Origin: an uncultured Bifidobacterium sp.
GTDB lineage: Bacteria; Actinomycetota; Actinomycetes; Actinomycetales; Bifidobacteriaceae
DNA length: 44,414 nt
Assembly: GCA_937874315.1 (NCBI GenBank)
Contig: CALNAE010000022.1
Location: forward strand, 1-44,414
Direction of reading: 5' to 3'
Translations under genes and position numbers: made by a program
Shown here: in pieces, positions 24,490 through 33,412 of the stretch
Layout: each line of letters starts with the position of its first letter
Position numbering within the stretch: the stretch's first letter is position 1
Notes under the pieces: generated by a model
Told to the model about the DNA's origin: nothing
Seen by the model: the letters and a program-made list of their open reading frames with translations, nothing else
Database searches by the model: none

Positions 24490-25926
24490 ATGAACGTTGC
24501 ACCGTCATACCGTCCACGTCGACGGCTCGCTGTTCTGGCCTGTTTCGCCGCCCTGCTCTTCGGCATCGCGTCGCTGCTATCGCCTACGCAGAGTTCCGCC
24601 GCGCAGGCGGTTGCGGTATGCAACCCCACCTCGACCAATGGATGCATCAACGGCGTATTGCAGGATTCTTCGAAGCAACCGGTGGCCGGCGTGACCGTCA
24701 CGCTTTCCGGCAAGGAATCCGCGACCACAACGACCGCGGCCGATGGCAAATGGGCGTTTTCCGTGACGGCCGATGGCGATTACACGGTCGGCATCGACAG
24801 TTCCGTCGCCGCGCAGCATCAGTTGAAGTCGTCGAAAGCCACCGTGACCATCGTCAAAAACGATTTCGACAAACAACGTGGCGTCGTACGATTCGACCAG
24901 GTGAACGCCGCTTCAACCACGTCGCCGTCCACAGGCGCATCGCCAACCACGTCGCCGTCCGCAGGCGCATCGGCCAAGCGGCAATCGGAACCCGGCGCTT
25001 CAGACGCATCGAGACATGGTTCGGGTTTCGGCGCATGGGCGGATATACGCGCGCGGTTCTGGCAGCAGCTCTTCTCCGGCGTGGTGTTCGGGCTGATGCT
25101 CGGCCTCATGAGCGTGGGCATGAACCTCGTGTATGGCACCACCGGCCTGAGTTCCTTCTCGCACGGCGAACAGGTCACGCTCGGCGGGCTCATGGCCTAC
25201 ACCGGAACCCAGCTGCTGCACATGCCGCTGTGGGCGTCGGCGATTCTCGCGATCTGCGTCGGAGCGCTCACCGGATGGCTGCAGAACGACGTAATCTGGA
25301 GTCCGCTGCGGCGCCGGCACGTCGGCACCATGCAACAGATGATCGTCACCATCGGCCTGTCGATGGTGCTGCAGTACACATTCCAGTTCTTCTTCGGCGG
25401 CAATACGCTGGGCATTACCATTTCGGTACCCAAGGGATTCGCTCTCGGCCCCATCACCACCGACGCGCCGACCTTGATCTCGGCGGGCATCGCCATCGCG
25501 GTTATCCTCGGCGTCACGCTTTTTCTCTATCGAACTCGGCTGGGACGCGCCACTCGAGCGGTTTCCGATAACGCCGCGTTGGCGTCCGCTTCGGGCATCA
25601 ACGTCGAACAGGTCGTACGGGTGGTTTGGATTCTCTCCACCGCGTTGGCCGCGCTCTCCGGCGTGCTGATCGGCGTCTATCTCAACGGCATCGCGTGGAA
25701 CACCGGCGCGCTGCTACTGCTGCTCATGTTCTCCGCCGTGACGCTCGGCGGACTCGGCACCGCGAACGGCGCGCTGATCGGCTCGCTGATCATCGGCATC
25801 GTCGCCGACATGAGTTCGTTGGTCATTCCAAACGACATGCGATACGCGAGCGCGCTGGCGATCCTCATCATCGTATTGCTTATCCGCCCACAGGGGCTGT
25901 TCGGCAAGGCCCAACGAATCGGCTGA
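24490..25926 (+). CDS. livH: LivH-type branched-chain amino acid ABC permease with extra secreted domain
   Basis: A 478-residue permease, against about 290 for typical LivH. It begins with a signal-peptide-like segment (residues 1-38, RRRLAVLACFAALLFG...SAAQA). A small domain (about 42-130) has GVLQDSSKQPVAGVTVTLSG, then TAADGKWAFSV and GDYTVGI, the pattern of carboxypeptidase-regulatory-like beta-sandwich domains. A Ser/Thr/Pro linker (about 142-180) precedes the permease fold, which carries the usual LivH motifs MNLVYGTTGLSSFSHGEQV and GMINVEQVV-like ASGINVEQVVR. The linker is encoded by a 30-bp tandem repeat. Start has AAGGAG 10 nt upstream. Operon with the next three genes. Confidence 0.9.
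   Translation: MNVAPSYRPRRRLAVLACFAALLFGIASLLSPTQSSAAQAVAVCNPTSTNGCINGVLQDSSKQPVAGVTVTLSGKESATTTTAADGKWAFSVTADGDYTVGIDSSVAAQHQLKSSKATVTIVKNDFDKQRGVVRFDQVNAASTTSPSTGASPTTSPSAGASAKRQSEPGASDASRHGSGFGAWADIRARFWQQLFSGVVFGLMLGLMSVGMNLVYGTTGLSSFSHGEQVTLGGLMAYTGTQLLHMPLWASAILAICVGALTGWLQNDVIWSPLRRRHVGTMQQMIVTIGLSMVLQYTFQFFFGGNTLGITISVPKGFALGPITTDAPTLISAGIAIAVILGVTLFLYRTRLGRATRAVSDNAALASASGINVEQVVRVVWILSTALAALSGVLIGVYLNGIAWNTGALLLLLMFSAVTLGGLGTANGALIGSLIIGIVADMSSLVIPNDMRYASALAILIIVLLIRPQGLFGKAQRIG
24915..24974 (+). repeat. 30-bp tandem repeat inside livH (Ser/Thr/Pro linker)
   Basis: Two copies of a unit beginning AACCACGTCGCCGTCC differ at two or so bases. They encode TTSPSTGASP and TTSPSAGASA in the linker between the secreted domain and the permease. 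Confidence 0.85.
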
Positions 25927-25977
25927 GCTCGGCACGAGCAGTCGGTTCACATCATGACATCGTGAAAGGAGCATCTG

Positions 25978-26961
25978 ATGGATTTCACCACACTCATCGG
26001 CAACTCGCTTGCCCAACTCATCGCCCCCACGACGGCCGCCTACGTATTGGCCGCCATCGGGCTGAACCTGCATTTCGGCATGACGGGCATGCTCAACATG
26101 GGGCAGGCCGGCTTCATGCTGCTGGGGGCCTATGGTTTCGCCGTCACCCAGAGCATGGGATGGAATCTGTTCGCCTCGCTCCTTGCCGCATTGGCGCTGG
26201 CGGCGATCTATGCCGTGCTCCTCGGCATACCCACGCTCAAGCTCGGCCCCGACTACCTTTCCATGGTGACGCTCGCCTCGGCGGAAATCATCCGCATCAT
26301 CGGCCGTTCCACCTCACTGACGAATCTGACGGGCGGCTCGGCCGGTATCTCGCCACAGAGCTTCACGCAGCAGTTCGAGGCGGCGTCCCCGCTGCCGGCC
26401 GGGCGCACCACGTTCCTGCTCTGGACCTACTCGAACAACACCGCGAACTCCTGGTGGATCCGCATAGTCGGTTGGACGGTGGTGCTGATCGCGGTGCTCC
26501 TCACCTGGCGCTGGTTCAATTCACCGTGGGGCCGCGTGCTCAAGGGCATCCGCGAGGATCAGAACGCGGTGCGATCTCTGGGAAAATCCGTGACCTCCTT
26601 CAAATTGCAGTCGCTGTTCATTGGCGGGGCGTTCGGCGCACTGGCCGGCATCCTCTTCGTGCTTCCCCGTTCCGTGCAACCGGATTCGCTCGGCCGACAG
26701 GTGACGTTCTACACCTGGACGATTCTGCTGCTCGGCGGCGCCGCCACCATCCTCGGCCCGGTGCTGGGATCCTGCGTGCTGTGGGTGCTGCTGACCTTCA
26801 CCAAGGAGCTCATGCGACAGACCATCCCACAGACGTTGATCTCCTCCAACCAGATCGAGGCCTTGGGATGGATCATCGTCGGCATCGCGCTGATGTGTCT
26901 GGTGATATTCAGGCCGCAGGGCATGCTCGGCGACCGAAAGGAGCTGGCTTTCAATGTCTGA
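25978..26961 (+). CDS. livM: LivM-type branched-chain amino acid ABC permease
   Basis: A 327-residue membrane protein, close to the usual LivM length. Typical elements are LAAIGLNLHFGMTGMLNMGQAGFMLLGAY (about residues 21-49), GIPTLKLGPDYLSMVTLASAEIIRII, and RVLKGIREDQNAVRSLGKSVTSFK in the coupling region (about 182-205). It ends LVIFRPQGMLGDRKELAFNV. With the upstream LivH-type protein it forms the channel of the importer. AAAGGAG lies 7 nt before ATG 25978. Its 3' end overlaps the following ATPase gene by 8 bp. Confidence 0.93.
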   Translation: MDFTTLIGNSLAQLIAPTTAAYVLAAIGLNLHFGMTGMLNMGQAGFMLLGAYGFAVTQSMGWNLFASLLAALALAAIYAVLLGIPTLKLGPDYLSMVTLASAEIIRIIGRSTSLTNLTGGSAGISPQSFTQQFEAASPLPAGRTTFLLWTYSNNTANSWWIRIVGWTVVLIAVLLTWRWFNSPWGRVLKGIREDQNAVRSLGKSVTSFKLQSLFIGGAFGALAGILFVLPRSVQPDSLGRQVTFYTWTILLLGGAATILGPVLGSCVLWVLLTFTKELMRQTIPQTLISSNQIEALGWIIVGIALMCLVIFRPQGMLGDRKELAFNV

Positions 26962-28054
26962 ACCCACCGCAACCCCGACGCCCACGCCACCGTCGACTAC
27001 GCCATCCGTATCTCCCGCGCCGGCAGCGGCCACGCCATCCGCACCATTCTCGTCGGCCGGGCAATCGACGCCGCCGACGCGATCGACCGCGCAGCCGCAG
27101 CCGACCCACTCCGGCAAGGGCGAACCCTTCTATCAGCTGGCTCGCTGGAGCGAGCGACCCACCGACGGAGATGCTCTCATCTCCACCGCCTACGGGGACA
27201 AAGCCAAGGAGGATCTGGCCTTCGTCGAGGCCACGCCCGGCGTGCACAAGCCCGACCCGATACTCGTGGCCGACAGCGTGACGCGACGCTTCGGCGGCGT
27301 CATGGCCGTGAACGTGCGGCATTTCGAAATCGAACGACACGGCATTACGGCTCTGATCGGACCGAACGGCGCCGGAAAAACCACCTTCTTCAATCTCATG
27401 ACCGGGTTCGACCGCCCCAATTCGGGTACCTGGCAGTTCGACGGCAGGGATCTGGCCAGCGTCTCCCCCGAGAAGGTCGCCCGCATGGGCATGGTCCGCA
27501 CCTTCCAGCTGACCAAGGTCATGAGCCGCCTGACGGTGATGGACAACATGCTGCTCGGCGCACCGGATCAGCCCGGAGAGGGCATGATCCGCTCGCTGAT
27601 TCCCGGCCTGTGGAAGCCGCGGGAACGGGAGATCCGGCAGAAGGCCGAGGCGTTGCTTGATCGCTTCCTGCTGCTCAAGAAACAGAACGATTACGCGGGC
27701 TCGCTCTCGGGCGGCCAGCGCAAACTATTGGAGATGGCCCGTGCCCTGATGAGCGACCCGCAACTGGTGATGCTCGACGAGCCCATGGCGGGCGTCAACC
27801 CGGCGTTGAAGCAGTCCCTGCTCGATCACATCATGGCGCTGCGCGAGGAGGGGACCACGGTACTGTTCGTCGAGCATGACATGAACATGGTGCGTCATAT
27901 CGCCGATTGGGTGACGGTGATGGCCGAGGGCGGCATCGTCGCCGAAGGGCATCCGTCCGCCGTGATGAACGATCAGGCGGTGGTCGACGCCTATCTCGGT
28001 TCTCATGCCAATATCGATCTCGGCGACGACAGTCTGCTGGAATCCGAGCACTGA
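26954..28054 (+). CDS. livG: LivG-type ABC ATPase with long Pro/Thr-rich N-terminal extension
   Basis: A 366-residue protein, against about 255 for ordinary LivG. Residues 1-55 are almost all Pro, Thr, Ser and Ala, and a further 50 residues (GEPFYQLARWSERPTDGDAL...) precede the ABC domain, which starts near 103. Walker A is GPNGAGKTT (136-144), the signature is LSGGQRK, Walker B is LVMLDEPMAGVN, and the switch is FVEHDMNMV, the LivG-specific pattern. All catalytic residues appear intact. It energises the LivHM channel together with the LivF-type protein. The start overlaps livM by 8 bp (ATGTCTGA). Confidence 0.92.
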   Translation: MSEPTATPTPTPPSTTPSVSPAPAAATPSAPFSSAGQSTPPTRSTAQPQPTHSGKGEPFYQLARWSERPTDGDALISTAYGDKAKEDLAFVEATPGVHKPDPILVADSVTRRFGGVMAVNVRHFEIERHGITALIGPNGAGKTTFFNLMTGFDRPNSGTWQFDGRDLASVSPEKVARMGMVRTFQLTKVMSRLTVMDNMLLGAPDQPGEGMIRSLIPGLWKPREREIRQKAEALLDRFLLLKKQNDYAGSLSGGQRKLLEMARALMSDPQLVMLDEPMAGVNPALKQSLLDHIMALREEGTTVLFVEHDMNMVRHIADWVTVMAEGGIVAEGHPSAVMNDQAVVDAYLGSHANIDLGDDSLLESEH

Positions 28055-28094
28055 AATCCAACGCCGTGAAGACAACACCGCGAAGAAGGTCATG

Positions 28095-28937
28095 ATGAGC
28101 GAAACAACCCCCACAACCGCCCCGGCGGCTACACTTGCGCCGGCCACTGCCACGGCCTGTGCAAACACTGCGGGGACGTCCCCGGCGACGTCCGCGCAGC
28201 CGCCGCTCCTCGACGCCGACGAGCTCGTCGCGGGCTATCTGCCTGGCGTCAACATCCTCAACGGCGCATCCCTGACGCTGGGCCAGGGCGAGATCGTGGG
28301 GATCATCGGTCCCAACGGCGCCGGAAAGTCGACCCTGCTCAAAGCGCTATTCGGTCTGGTGCATATCTCAGGCGGCAGTCTGAAGCTCAAGGGCGAGAAC
28401 ATCACCAATATGAGAGCGGACAAGCTGGTGGCGCGTGGAGTCGGGTTCGTGCCACAGACCGAGAACGTGTTCCCAACGCTGACCATCAGGGAGAACATGC
28501 AGATGGGCGCCTTCCAGGCGCCGAAACTGTTCGCCGAACGGTTTGACTATGTCACGTCGATTTTCCCCAGACTCGCTCAGCGCAGCACGCAGGTCGCAGG
28601 ATCCCTTTCCGGAGGCGAACGGCAGATGGTGGCCATGGGTCGGGCGCTCATGATGCAGCCTGCGGTGTTGCTGCTGGACGAGCCCTCGGCGGGCCTGTCG
28701 CCCATGCTGCAGGACGAGACGTTCATTCGCGTCAGGCAGGTGAACAAGGCCGGGGTGTCCGTCGTGATAGTCGAACAGAACGCGCGCCGTTGTCTGCAGA
28801 TCTGCGACCGCGGCTATGTACTCGATCAGGGTCGCAACGCCTATTCGGGGGCGGGCAGGGAACTGCTCAACGACCCGAAGGTCATCTCCCTGTATCTGGG
28901 CAATCTGGAGGAAGCGGTGGAGGAAGCGGGGCAATAA
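28095..28937 (+). CDS. livF: LivF-type ABC ATPase
   Basis: A 280-residue ATPase, about 45 residues longer than usual because of an Ala/Thr/Pro-rich N-terminal stretch (residues 1-40). The ABC domain has Walker A GPNGAGKST (about 75-83), KLVARGVGFVPQTENVFPTLT, LSGGERQMVAMGRAL, Walker B VLLLDEPSAGLSP and VEQNARRCLQ, all in the LivF pattern. It ends with a C-terminal tail DPKVISLYLG. It is the second ATPase of the Liv importer. Start at 28095 is chosen with AAGG 6 nt upstream; ATG 28092 is one codon earlier. A 334-bp gap separates it from the binding protein gene. Confidence 0.92.
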   Translation: MSETTPTTAPAATLAPATATACANTAGTSPATSAQPPLLDADELVAGYLPGVNILNGASLTLGQGEIVGIIGPNGAGKSTLLKALFGLVHISGGSLKLKGENITNMRADKLVARGVGFVPQTENVFPTLTIRENMQMGAFQAPKLFAERFDYVTSIFPRLAQRSTQVAGSLSGGERQMVAMGRALMMQPAVLLLDEPSAGLSPMLQDETFIRVRQVNKAGVSVVIVEQNARRCLQICDRGYVLDQGRNAYSGAGRELLNDPKVISLYLGNLEEAVEEAGQ

Positions 28938-29271
28938 AGGTCAATAAGCAGATCACATGCCGTCGGCATCCGGCGATAGTCGGCAAGACCGTGGCCAATG
29001 GCGTGGCACATTTGTCCCTGGGTCTGCGCGGCGTCAGCGCTTCCCACGACCTCGTCGAGGGCCGCGCGGCGCAGCTGCGCCTTGTCCCGATTACGCGGGA
29101 ATCCTTGTGTTACGAACGTTTTTCACGCTTCATCTTGGGGAAACACGATGTGAATATCCCCGTTGCACGGGTCGCATACCGTTATTACCAAGAATGCGGC
29201 ATGCCCCATCGCACGGTCTCATTCCCATAACGTCCCCGCATCTCGCAGGGCAGAAGAGGAAGAGGTTGCAC
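28938..29271. other. Intergenic region between livF and livK
   Basis: These 334 bp lack a credible gene; frames here have no ribosome-binding site and odd composition. A separate promoter for the binding-protein gene may lie within, since binding proteins are usually made in excess, but I could not pick a clear one. Confidence 0.4.
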
Positions 29272-30522
29272 ATGAGAAAGTTACATACCACACTGATGAC
29301 GGCCCTTGCCGCCGGAGCGGCGATGGTTGTCGCCCTGGCGGGCTGCGGCGGTTCGTCGGCAAGCTCGTCGGGGTCGTCCTCCAGCTCGTTCGTACTCGGG
29401 GGACTGTTCCCGCAAACCGGCTCGCTGGCCTATCTCGGCCCGGCCGAGATAGCGGCGTACAAGCTCGCCACCAAAGACATCAATGCGGCCGGCGGCGTAT
29501 TGGGCAAGCAGATCACGACCGCAATGGCAGACACTTCGGACGCCGATCACGCCGAGCAGAACACTTCGGGCGCCGAATCGGTTCTCGGCAAGAACCCCTC
29601 GGTCATCATCGGTCCGCCGTCCAGTTCTGTCGTCAAGAACGTCTACAAGGAGATCACCGAGGCCAAGGTGCCGATGATCTCCAACGGCGCCACCTCGACG
29701 AACTTCTCAGGTCTGAGTCCATACTTCTTCCGCACCGTGCCGCCGGATACCGTTCAGGGTGCGGTATTGGGCAGCGTCATCGCACAGGACGGCGTGCAAA
29801 AACTCGCCATCGCCGTCTTCAATGACGAGTATGGCACCAGTCTGCGCGATGTCGTGGCGAAGACGGTGCAGGCGGCCGGCACCAAGGTGGTCTATGGAGA
29901 AAAAGACACCTTCGACCCGACCGAAACGAACTTCTCCTCGATGGTGACCGCCATCAAGGCCACGAGCCCCGACGCCGTGTTGGTGATCGCCTTCGACCAG
30001 ACCAAGGCGCTGGTCAAGGAGCTGTCCGCCCAGGGCATCGATACCCATAAGCTCTACATGGTCGACGGCAACACCGCCGATTATTCCTCGGCCTTCGATG
30101 CCGGTCTGCTCAAGGGCACCACGGGAACCATCCCGGGCGCCCACGCCAGCGACACCTTCCAGGGCAGGCTCAAGGCCATCGATGGCAAGCTGACCGACTT
30201 CACCTACGCCGCCGAGACGTATGACGCCGCGGTGCTTGCCGCGTTGGCCGCGCAGAAGGGCGGCAAGACCGACGGCGCGACCGTGCAGAAGGACCTCGCC
30301 GCCGTCTCCGGCGAGCAGGGCGGCACGTCCTGCACCAGCTATCAAGCCTGCCTCACCTTGCTCAAATCGGGCAAGAGCATAGCCTACTCCGGCCAATCCG
30401 GCGTCGGGCCATTCAACTCCGACAACGATCCCAGCACGGCGAATATCGGCGTCTACAAATTCAACGAGAGCAACAAACCGATCTTCGACCACGCACAGAA
30501 GGGTACGGTTCCCAAGAAGTGA
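29272..30522 (+). CDS. livK: Liv-type amino acid ABC substrate-binding lipoprotein
   Basis: A 416-residue extracytoplasmic binding protein of the LivK/LivJ type I fold. The N-terminus has a lipoprotein signal (MRKLHTTLMTALAAGAAMVV) and a lipobox LAGC with the modified Cys at residue 25, followed by a Ser-rich linker of about 15 residues. The mature fold begins FVLGGLFPQTGSLAYLGPAE, and contains GPPSSSVVKNV and FRTVPPDTVQGAVLG, typical of the family. It would capture amino acids or related ligands; specificity cannot be assigned from sequence alone. GGAAGAGG lies upstream of ATG 29272. It is the last gene of the importer cluster and is followed by a bidirectional terminator. Confidence 0.92.
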   Translation: MRKLHTTLMTALAAGAAMVVALAGCGGSSASSSGSSSSSFVLGGLFPQTGSLAYLGPAEIAAYKLATKDINAAGGVLGKQITTAMADTSDADHAEQNTSGAESVLGKNPSVIIGPPSSSVVKNVYKEITEAKVPMISNGATSTNFSGLSPYFFRTVPPDTVQGAVLGSVIAQDGVQKLAIAVFNDEYGTSLRDVVAKTVQAAGTKVVYGEKDTFDPTETNFSSMVTAIKATSPDAVLVIAFDQTKALVKELSAQGIDTHKLYMVDGNTADYSSAFDAGLLKGTTGTIPGAHASDTFQGRLKAIDGKLTDFTYAAETYDAAVLAALAAQKGGKTDGATVQKDLAAVSGEQGGTSCTSYQACLTLLKSGKSIAYSGQSGVGPFNSDNDPSTANIGVYKFNESNKPIFDHAQKGTVPKK

Positions 30523-30616
30523 CGACTGGGCCAAGCGCCGTCAGCGGCTGCATATGTGACGGCAGATATTGGCACAGCGATTGGCACAGCCGTCCAGGCA
30601 TCATCGAGATATGAAA

Positions 30617-30638
30617 CGGGGGTCGTGCGCACGACCCC
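30617..30638. terminator. Bidirectional hairpin terminator between livK and metG
   Basis: A perfect palindrome of 22 bp with arms GGGGGTCGTGC and GCACGACCCCC, located 95 bp after livK and 11 bp after metG (convergent). It can end transcription from both sides. Confidence 0.8.
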
Positions 30639-30648
30639 CTCATAATCT

Positions 30649-32574
30649 CTACTGCTGCGAATCGGCTCCGGACGCCGGTTCGGACGCCGATCCGGCTATC
30701 GCAGAATGCGTCGCGGCGCGTGTCCGGCGTTGGGCTTCTGCGAGCCTCTCCTGCTCGGCATGCGTGCGCTCACTCAGCATAGCGTCGAAGCGAGCGAGTT
30801 CCTCATCCACCGCCTCGACGGGGATCTTCTGGAAAATCGGCGACGGCTTGGGCACAGGCGTACCCGCCACCAAGGGCTCGCTGACCCACGGGTGAACGGT
30901 CTCGCCCAACTTGTAGACGCCGGTGATGATCGGATAATGGAAGCCGGGCTTGTCCAGATCCTCGACTTCCTCAATGTGCGGCAACGGCGAGAACACGCCC
31001 GAGCCGCCCAGCGCCTCCCAGACCTTCTGCGCCGAATGCGGCAGGAACGGTGCCAACAGATGGTTCGCATCCGAAACCGCCTGAGCGGCGACATGCAGCA
31101 CCGTGCCAAGGCGACGGTCGTCGCCCTTGATCTTCCACGGCTCCTCGGCGGAGATGTACTTGTTGATGGCGCCGACGATGCGCATCGCCTCGGCCAACGC
31201 ATTCTTCTGATGGTGTCGCTCAAGCAATCCGCCGATGACGTCGAAGGCGTCCGCGCTCTCCTCAAGCAAGGCACGATCTTCGGAGGTCATCGAGTCCTCG
31301 TCGAGTTCGGGTATGACACCGAAATCCCGGTTGATGAGATTGGCGACGCGGTTGACGAGATTGCCCCAGCTCGCCGCCAACTCCTCGTTGTTGTGCCGGA
31401 CGAACTCGGACCACGTGAAATCGGAGTCCGAGCTTTCCGGGCCAGCCACGGAAATATAGTAACGGACCGCGTCCACGGGATATCGGGCGAGCAGATCCTT
31501 GACGTAGATCACGATGCCACGCGAAGAACTGAACTTCTTGCCCTCCATCGTCATGAACTCGGAGGCGACCACCTGCTCGGGCAGATTCAGCGTGCCGAAG
31601 GCTCCGGGTTCTCCGCCCTTGGATCCCTGACCGTCATAGGCCAGTAATTCGGAGGGCCAAATCTGTGAGTGGAAGGTGATGTTGTCCTTGCCCATGAAGT
31701 AGTAGGCGGGCGTCTCGGGATCGTTCCACCAGGCACGCCAGGCTTCGGGATCCCCGCTGCGACGGGCCCACTCGATCGAGGCCGACAGGTAGCCGATCAC
31801 CGCGTCGAACCAAACGTATAGCCGCTTGTTGGGGTTGTCGATCCAGCCGTCGACCGGCACAGGGATGCCCCAGTCGATGTCGCGCGTAATGGCTCGCGGT
31901 TTGACCTCCTTGAACAAGCCCAATGAGAAGTTGATGACGTTGGTGCGCCACCCCTCACGGGTGTGCAGCCAGGCGAGATTCGCATCGGCGAGCGCCGGCA
32001 GATCGAGGAAGAAATGCTCGGTCTCCTCGAAGCGGGGGGTTTCGCCGTTGATCTTGGAGACCGGGTTGATGAGCTCGTCGGGATCAAGCTCGTTGCCGCA
32101 GTTGTCGCACTGATCGCCACGGGCGCCGTCGAACCCGCAGATCGGGCAGGTCCCCTCGATGTACCGGTCGGGCAGGGTACGGCCGGTGGACGGTGAGATC
32201 GCCACCTTCTGCTTGCCCTTGTAGATGTAGCCGTTGGCCAGGCACTGACGGAACATCTCCTGGACCACGTGTTCGTGATTGACGGTGGTGGTTCTGGTGA
32301 ACAGATCGTAGCTCAACCCCAGATCGCACAGATCCTTCGCGATGACACGATTGTAGCGGTTGGCCAGCTCCTGGGCGCCGACGCCTTCCTTCTCGGCCTC
32401 CACCAGAATCGGCGTGCCATGCTCATCCGTGCCGGAAACCATGAGCACATCGTTGCCCTTCATGCGTTCAAAGCGCGCGTAGACGTCGGAGGGGACTCCA
32501 AAGCCCGCGACATGGCCGACGTGACGTGGACCGTTGGCATATGGCCAGGCGACATTCACCAAAATATGACTCAT
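30649..32574 (-). CDS. metG: Methionyl-tRNA synthetase
   Basis: A 641-residue class I aminoacyl-tRNA synthetase that charges tRNA-Met. The HIGH motif appears as PYANGPRHVGHVAG (about residues 12-25), the KMSKS loop as KKFSSSRG (about 335-342), and a zinc knuckle as CPICGFDGARGDQCDNC (about 145-161), with four Cys. The anticodon-binding helical domain follows. The C-terminal end (about 560-641) is an extra, Glu/Arg-rich region without the usual tRNA-binding OB fold. GACAAT ends 8 nt before ATG 32574, consistent with a leaderless message. The frame itself extends to 32685. Confidence 0.95.
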   Translation of the reverse strand: MSHILVNVAWPYANGPRHVGHVAGFGVPSDVYARFERMKGNDVLMVSGTDEHGTPILVEAEKEGVGAQELANRYNRVIAKDLCDLGLSYDLFTRTTTVNHEHVVQEMFRQCLANGYIYKGKQKVAISPSTGRTLPDRYIEGTCPICGFDGARGDQCDNCGNELDPDELINPVSKINGETPRFEETEHFFLDLPALADANLAWLHTREGWRTNVINFSLGLFKEVKPRAITRDIDWGIPVPVDGWIDNPNKRLYVWFDAVIGYLSASIEWARRSGDPEAWRAWWNDPETPAYYFMGKDNITFHSQIWPSELLAYDGQGSKGGEPGAFGTLNLPEQVVASEFMTMEGKKFSSSRGIVIYVKDLLARYPVDAVRYYISVAGPESSDSDFTWSEFVRHNNEELAASWGNLVNRVANLINRDFGVIPELDEDSMTSEDRALLEESADAFDVIGGLLERHHQKNALAEAMRIVGAINKYISAEEPWKIKGDDRRLGTVLHVAAQAVSDANHLLAPFLPHSAQKVWEALGGSGVFSPLPHIEEVEDLDKPGFHYPIITGVYKLGETVHPWVSEPLVAGTPVPKPSPIFQKIPVEAVDEELARFDAMLSERTHAEQERLAEAQRRTRAATHSAIAGSASEPASGADSQQ

Positions 32575-32582
32575 AACGCACC

Positions 32583-32588
32583 ATTGTC
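32583..32588 (-). promoter_or_regulatory. Possible -10 element of a leaderless metG message
   Basis: GACAAT lies 8 nt before the start codon and no ribosome-binding site is present. Confidence 0.35.
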
Positions 32589-32763
32589 TTGCGCAGCGGG
32601 GACAGCGGCCAGCACGATGATGACCGGCACCGGATAAACCAGGGACCGACGCCCCGCGGCTCATCCTCCACACGGTCATCCACATCCGGCTGGCGCCGTG
32701 ACGAAGTTATGCACTTATCAACATTTTCATGCCGTATTTTGCTAGGCGTCGCAACGATTTGGT

Positions 32764-32769
32764 TATGGT
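32764..32769 (+). promoter_or_regulatory. -10 element of the AbiEi-like gene (probably leaderless)
   Basis: TATGGT ends 6 nt before ATG 32776, with no Shine-Dalgarno sequence between them. Confidence 0.4.
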
Positions 32770-32775
32770 TGCGGT

Positions 32776-33384
32776 ATGAACAGCGCGACCGTTTCTCGCC
32801 GAATGCCGCACCGTCTGGGCGCCGGATTTCATCAGGCATCGATGGTGTTGCATGGCAACGACCTTCCCGGCCCACTCATCGTGCAGCGGCTGTCCCACTG
32901 GGGAGCCATTCACAGACTCGATGACGCGAGCTCCTTTCTCGCCGAGCATGCCGACACCCTGTACGGTCGCGGCTCGTTGTTGCTTACGATGGCGCCCAAA
33001 CGAACAGGGGTCTGTGCGGTCACCGCGGCCTGGGTGTGGCTGGGAGGTGAATTCCCGTCCACTATCGACATCCTGTCGACCTCGCATTTCCGTTCGCTGG
33101 TATTCGGTAGAAAAATCCGCGTGTTCAACCGCCACGCCCCGCAGACGCATCTGACCACGGTGGGTGACCTATGCATCACCACACCCGTCAGAACGGCGTG
33201 CGATATCGCGTTGCTCAGCGACGAGGAATCCGCCGATCTGCACGCCAATGAGATGGTGTGTTCGTTGATGGAGACCTATGCGTTCCGCCCTACGGACTGT
33301 CTGCGGGTGCTGGACGAAAACCGATTCTGGCAGAACGCCCCTCGCGCACGGCGGTTCTTCAGCATCATCGAACACTGTTACTGA
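32776..33384 (+). CDS. AbiEi-like protein of unknown function
   Basis: A 202-residue protein resembling the antitoxin-like AbiEi family widespread in actinobacteria. The pattern is an N-terminal winged-helix-like part (about residues 20-65), then CAVTAAWVWLGGEFPSTIDI, the FNRH turn, and VGDLCITTPVRTACDIALL near residues 128-152, which is the family's most conserved stretch (here T-P-xR-T-A-x-D). No partner nucleotidyltransferase toxin (AbiEii) is adjacent, so a working toxin-antitoxin pair is not shown. In this genus solo copies are probably common; their role is not known. Confidence 0.6.
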   Translation: MNSATVSRRMPHRLGAGFHQASMVLHGNDLPGPLIVQRLSHWGAIHRLDDASSFLAEHADTLYGRGSLLLTMAPKRTGVCAVTAAWVWLGGEFPSTIDILSTSHFRSLVFGRKIRVFNRHAPQTHLTTVGDLCITTPVRTACDIALLSDEESADLHANEMVCSLMETYAFRPTDCLRVLDENRFWQNAPRARRFFSIIEHCY

Positions 33385-33412
33385 TCCCTCGGCAACGACC
33401 CACGTGAACGCC

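Noticed and set aside
25626..27281. 551-residue plus-strand frame within livH-livM-livG
   Set aside because: It is a shifted frame of three genes with clear family motifs; its Arg/His-rich composition is a frame artefact.
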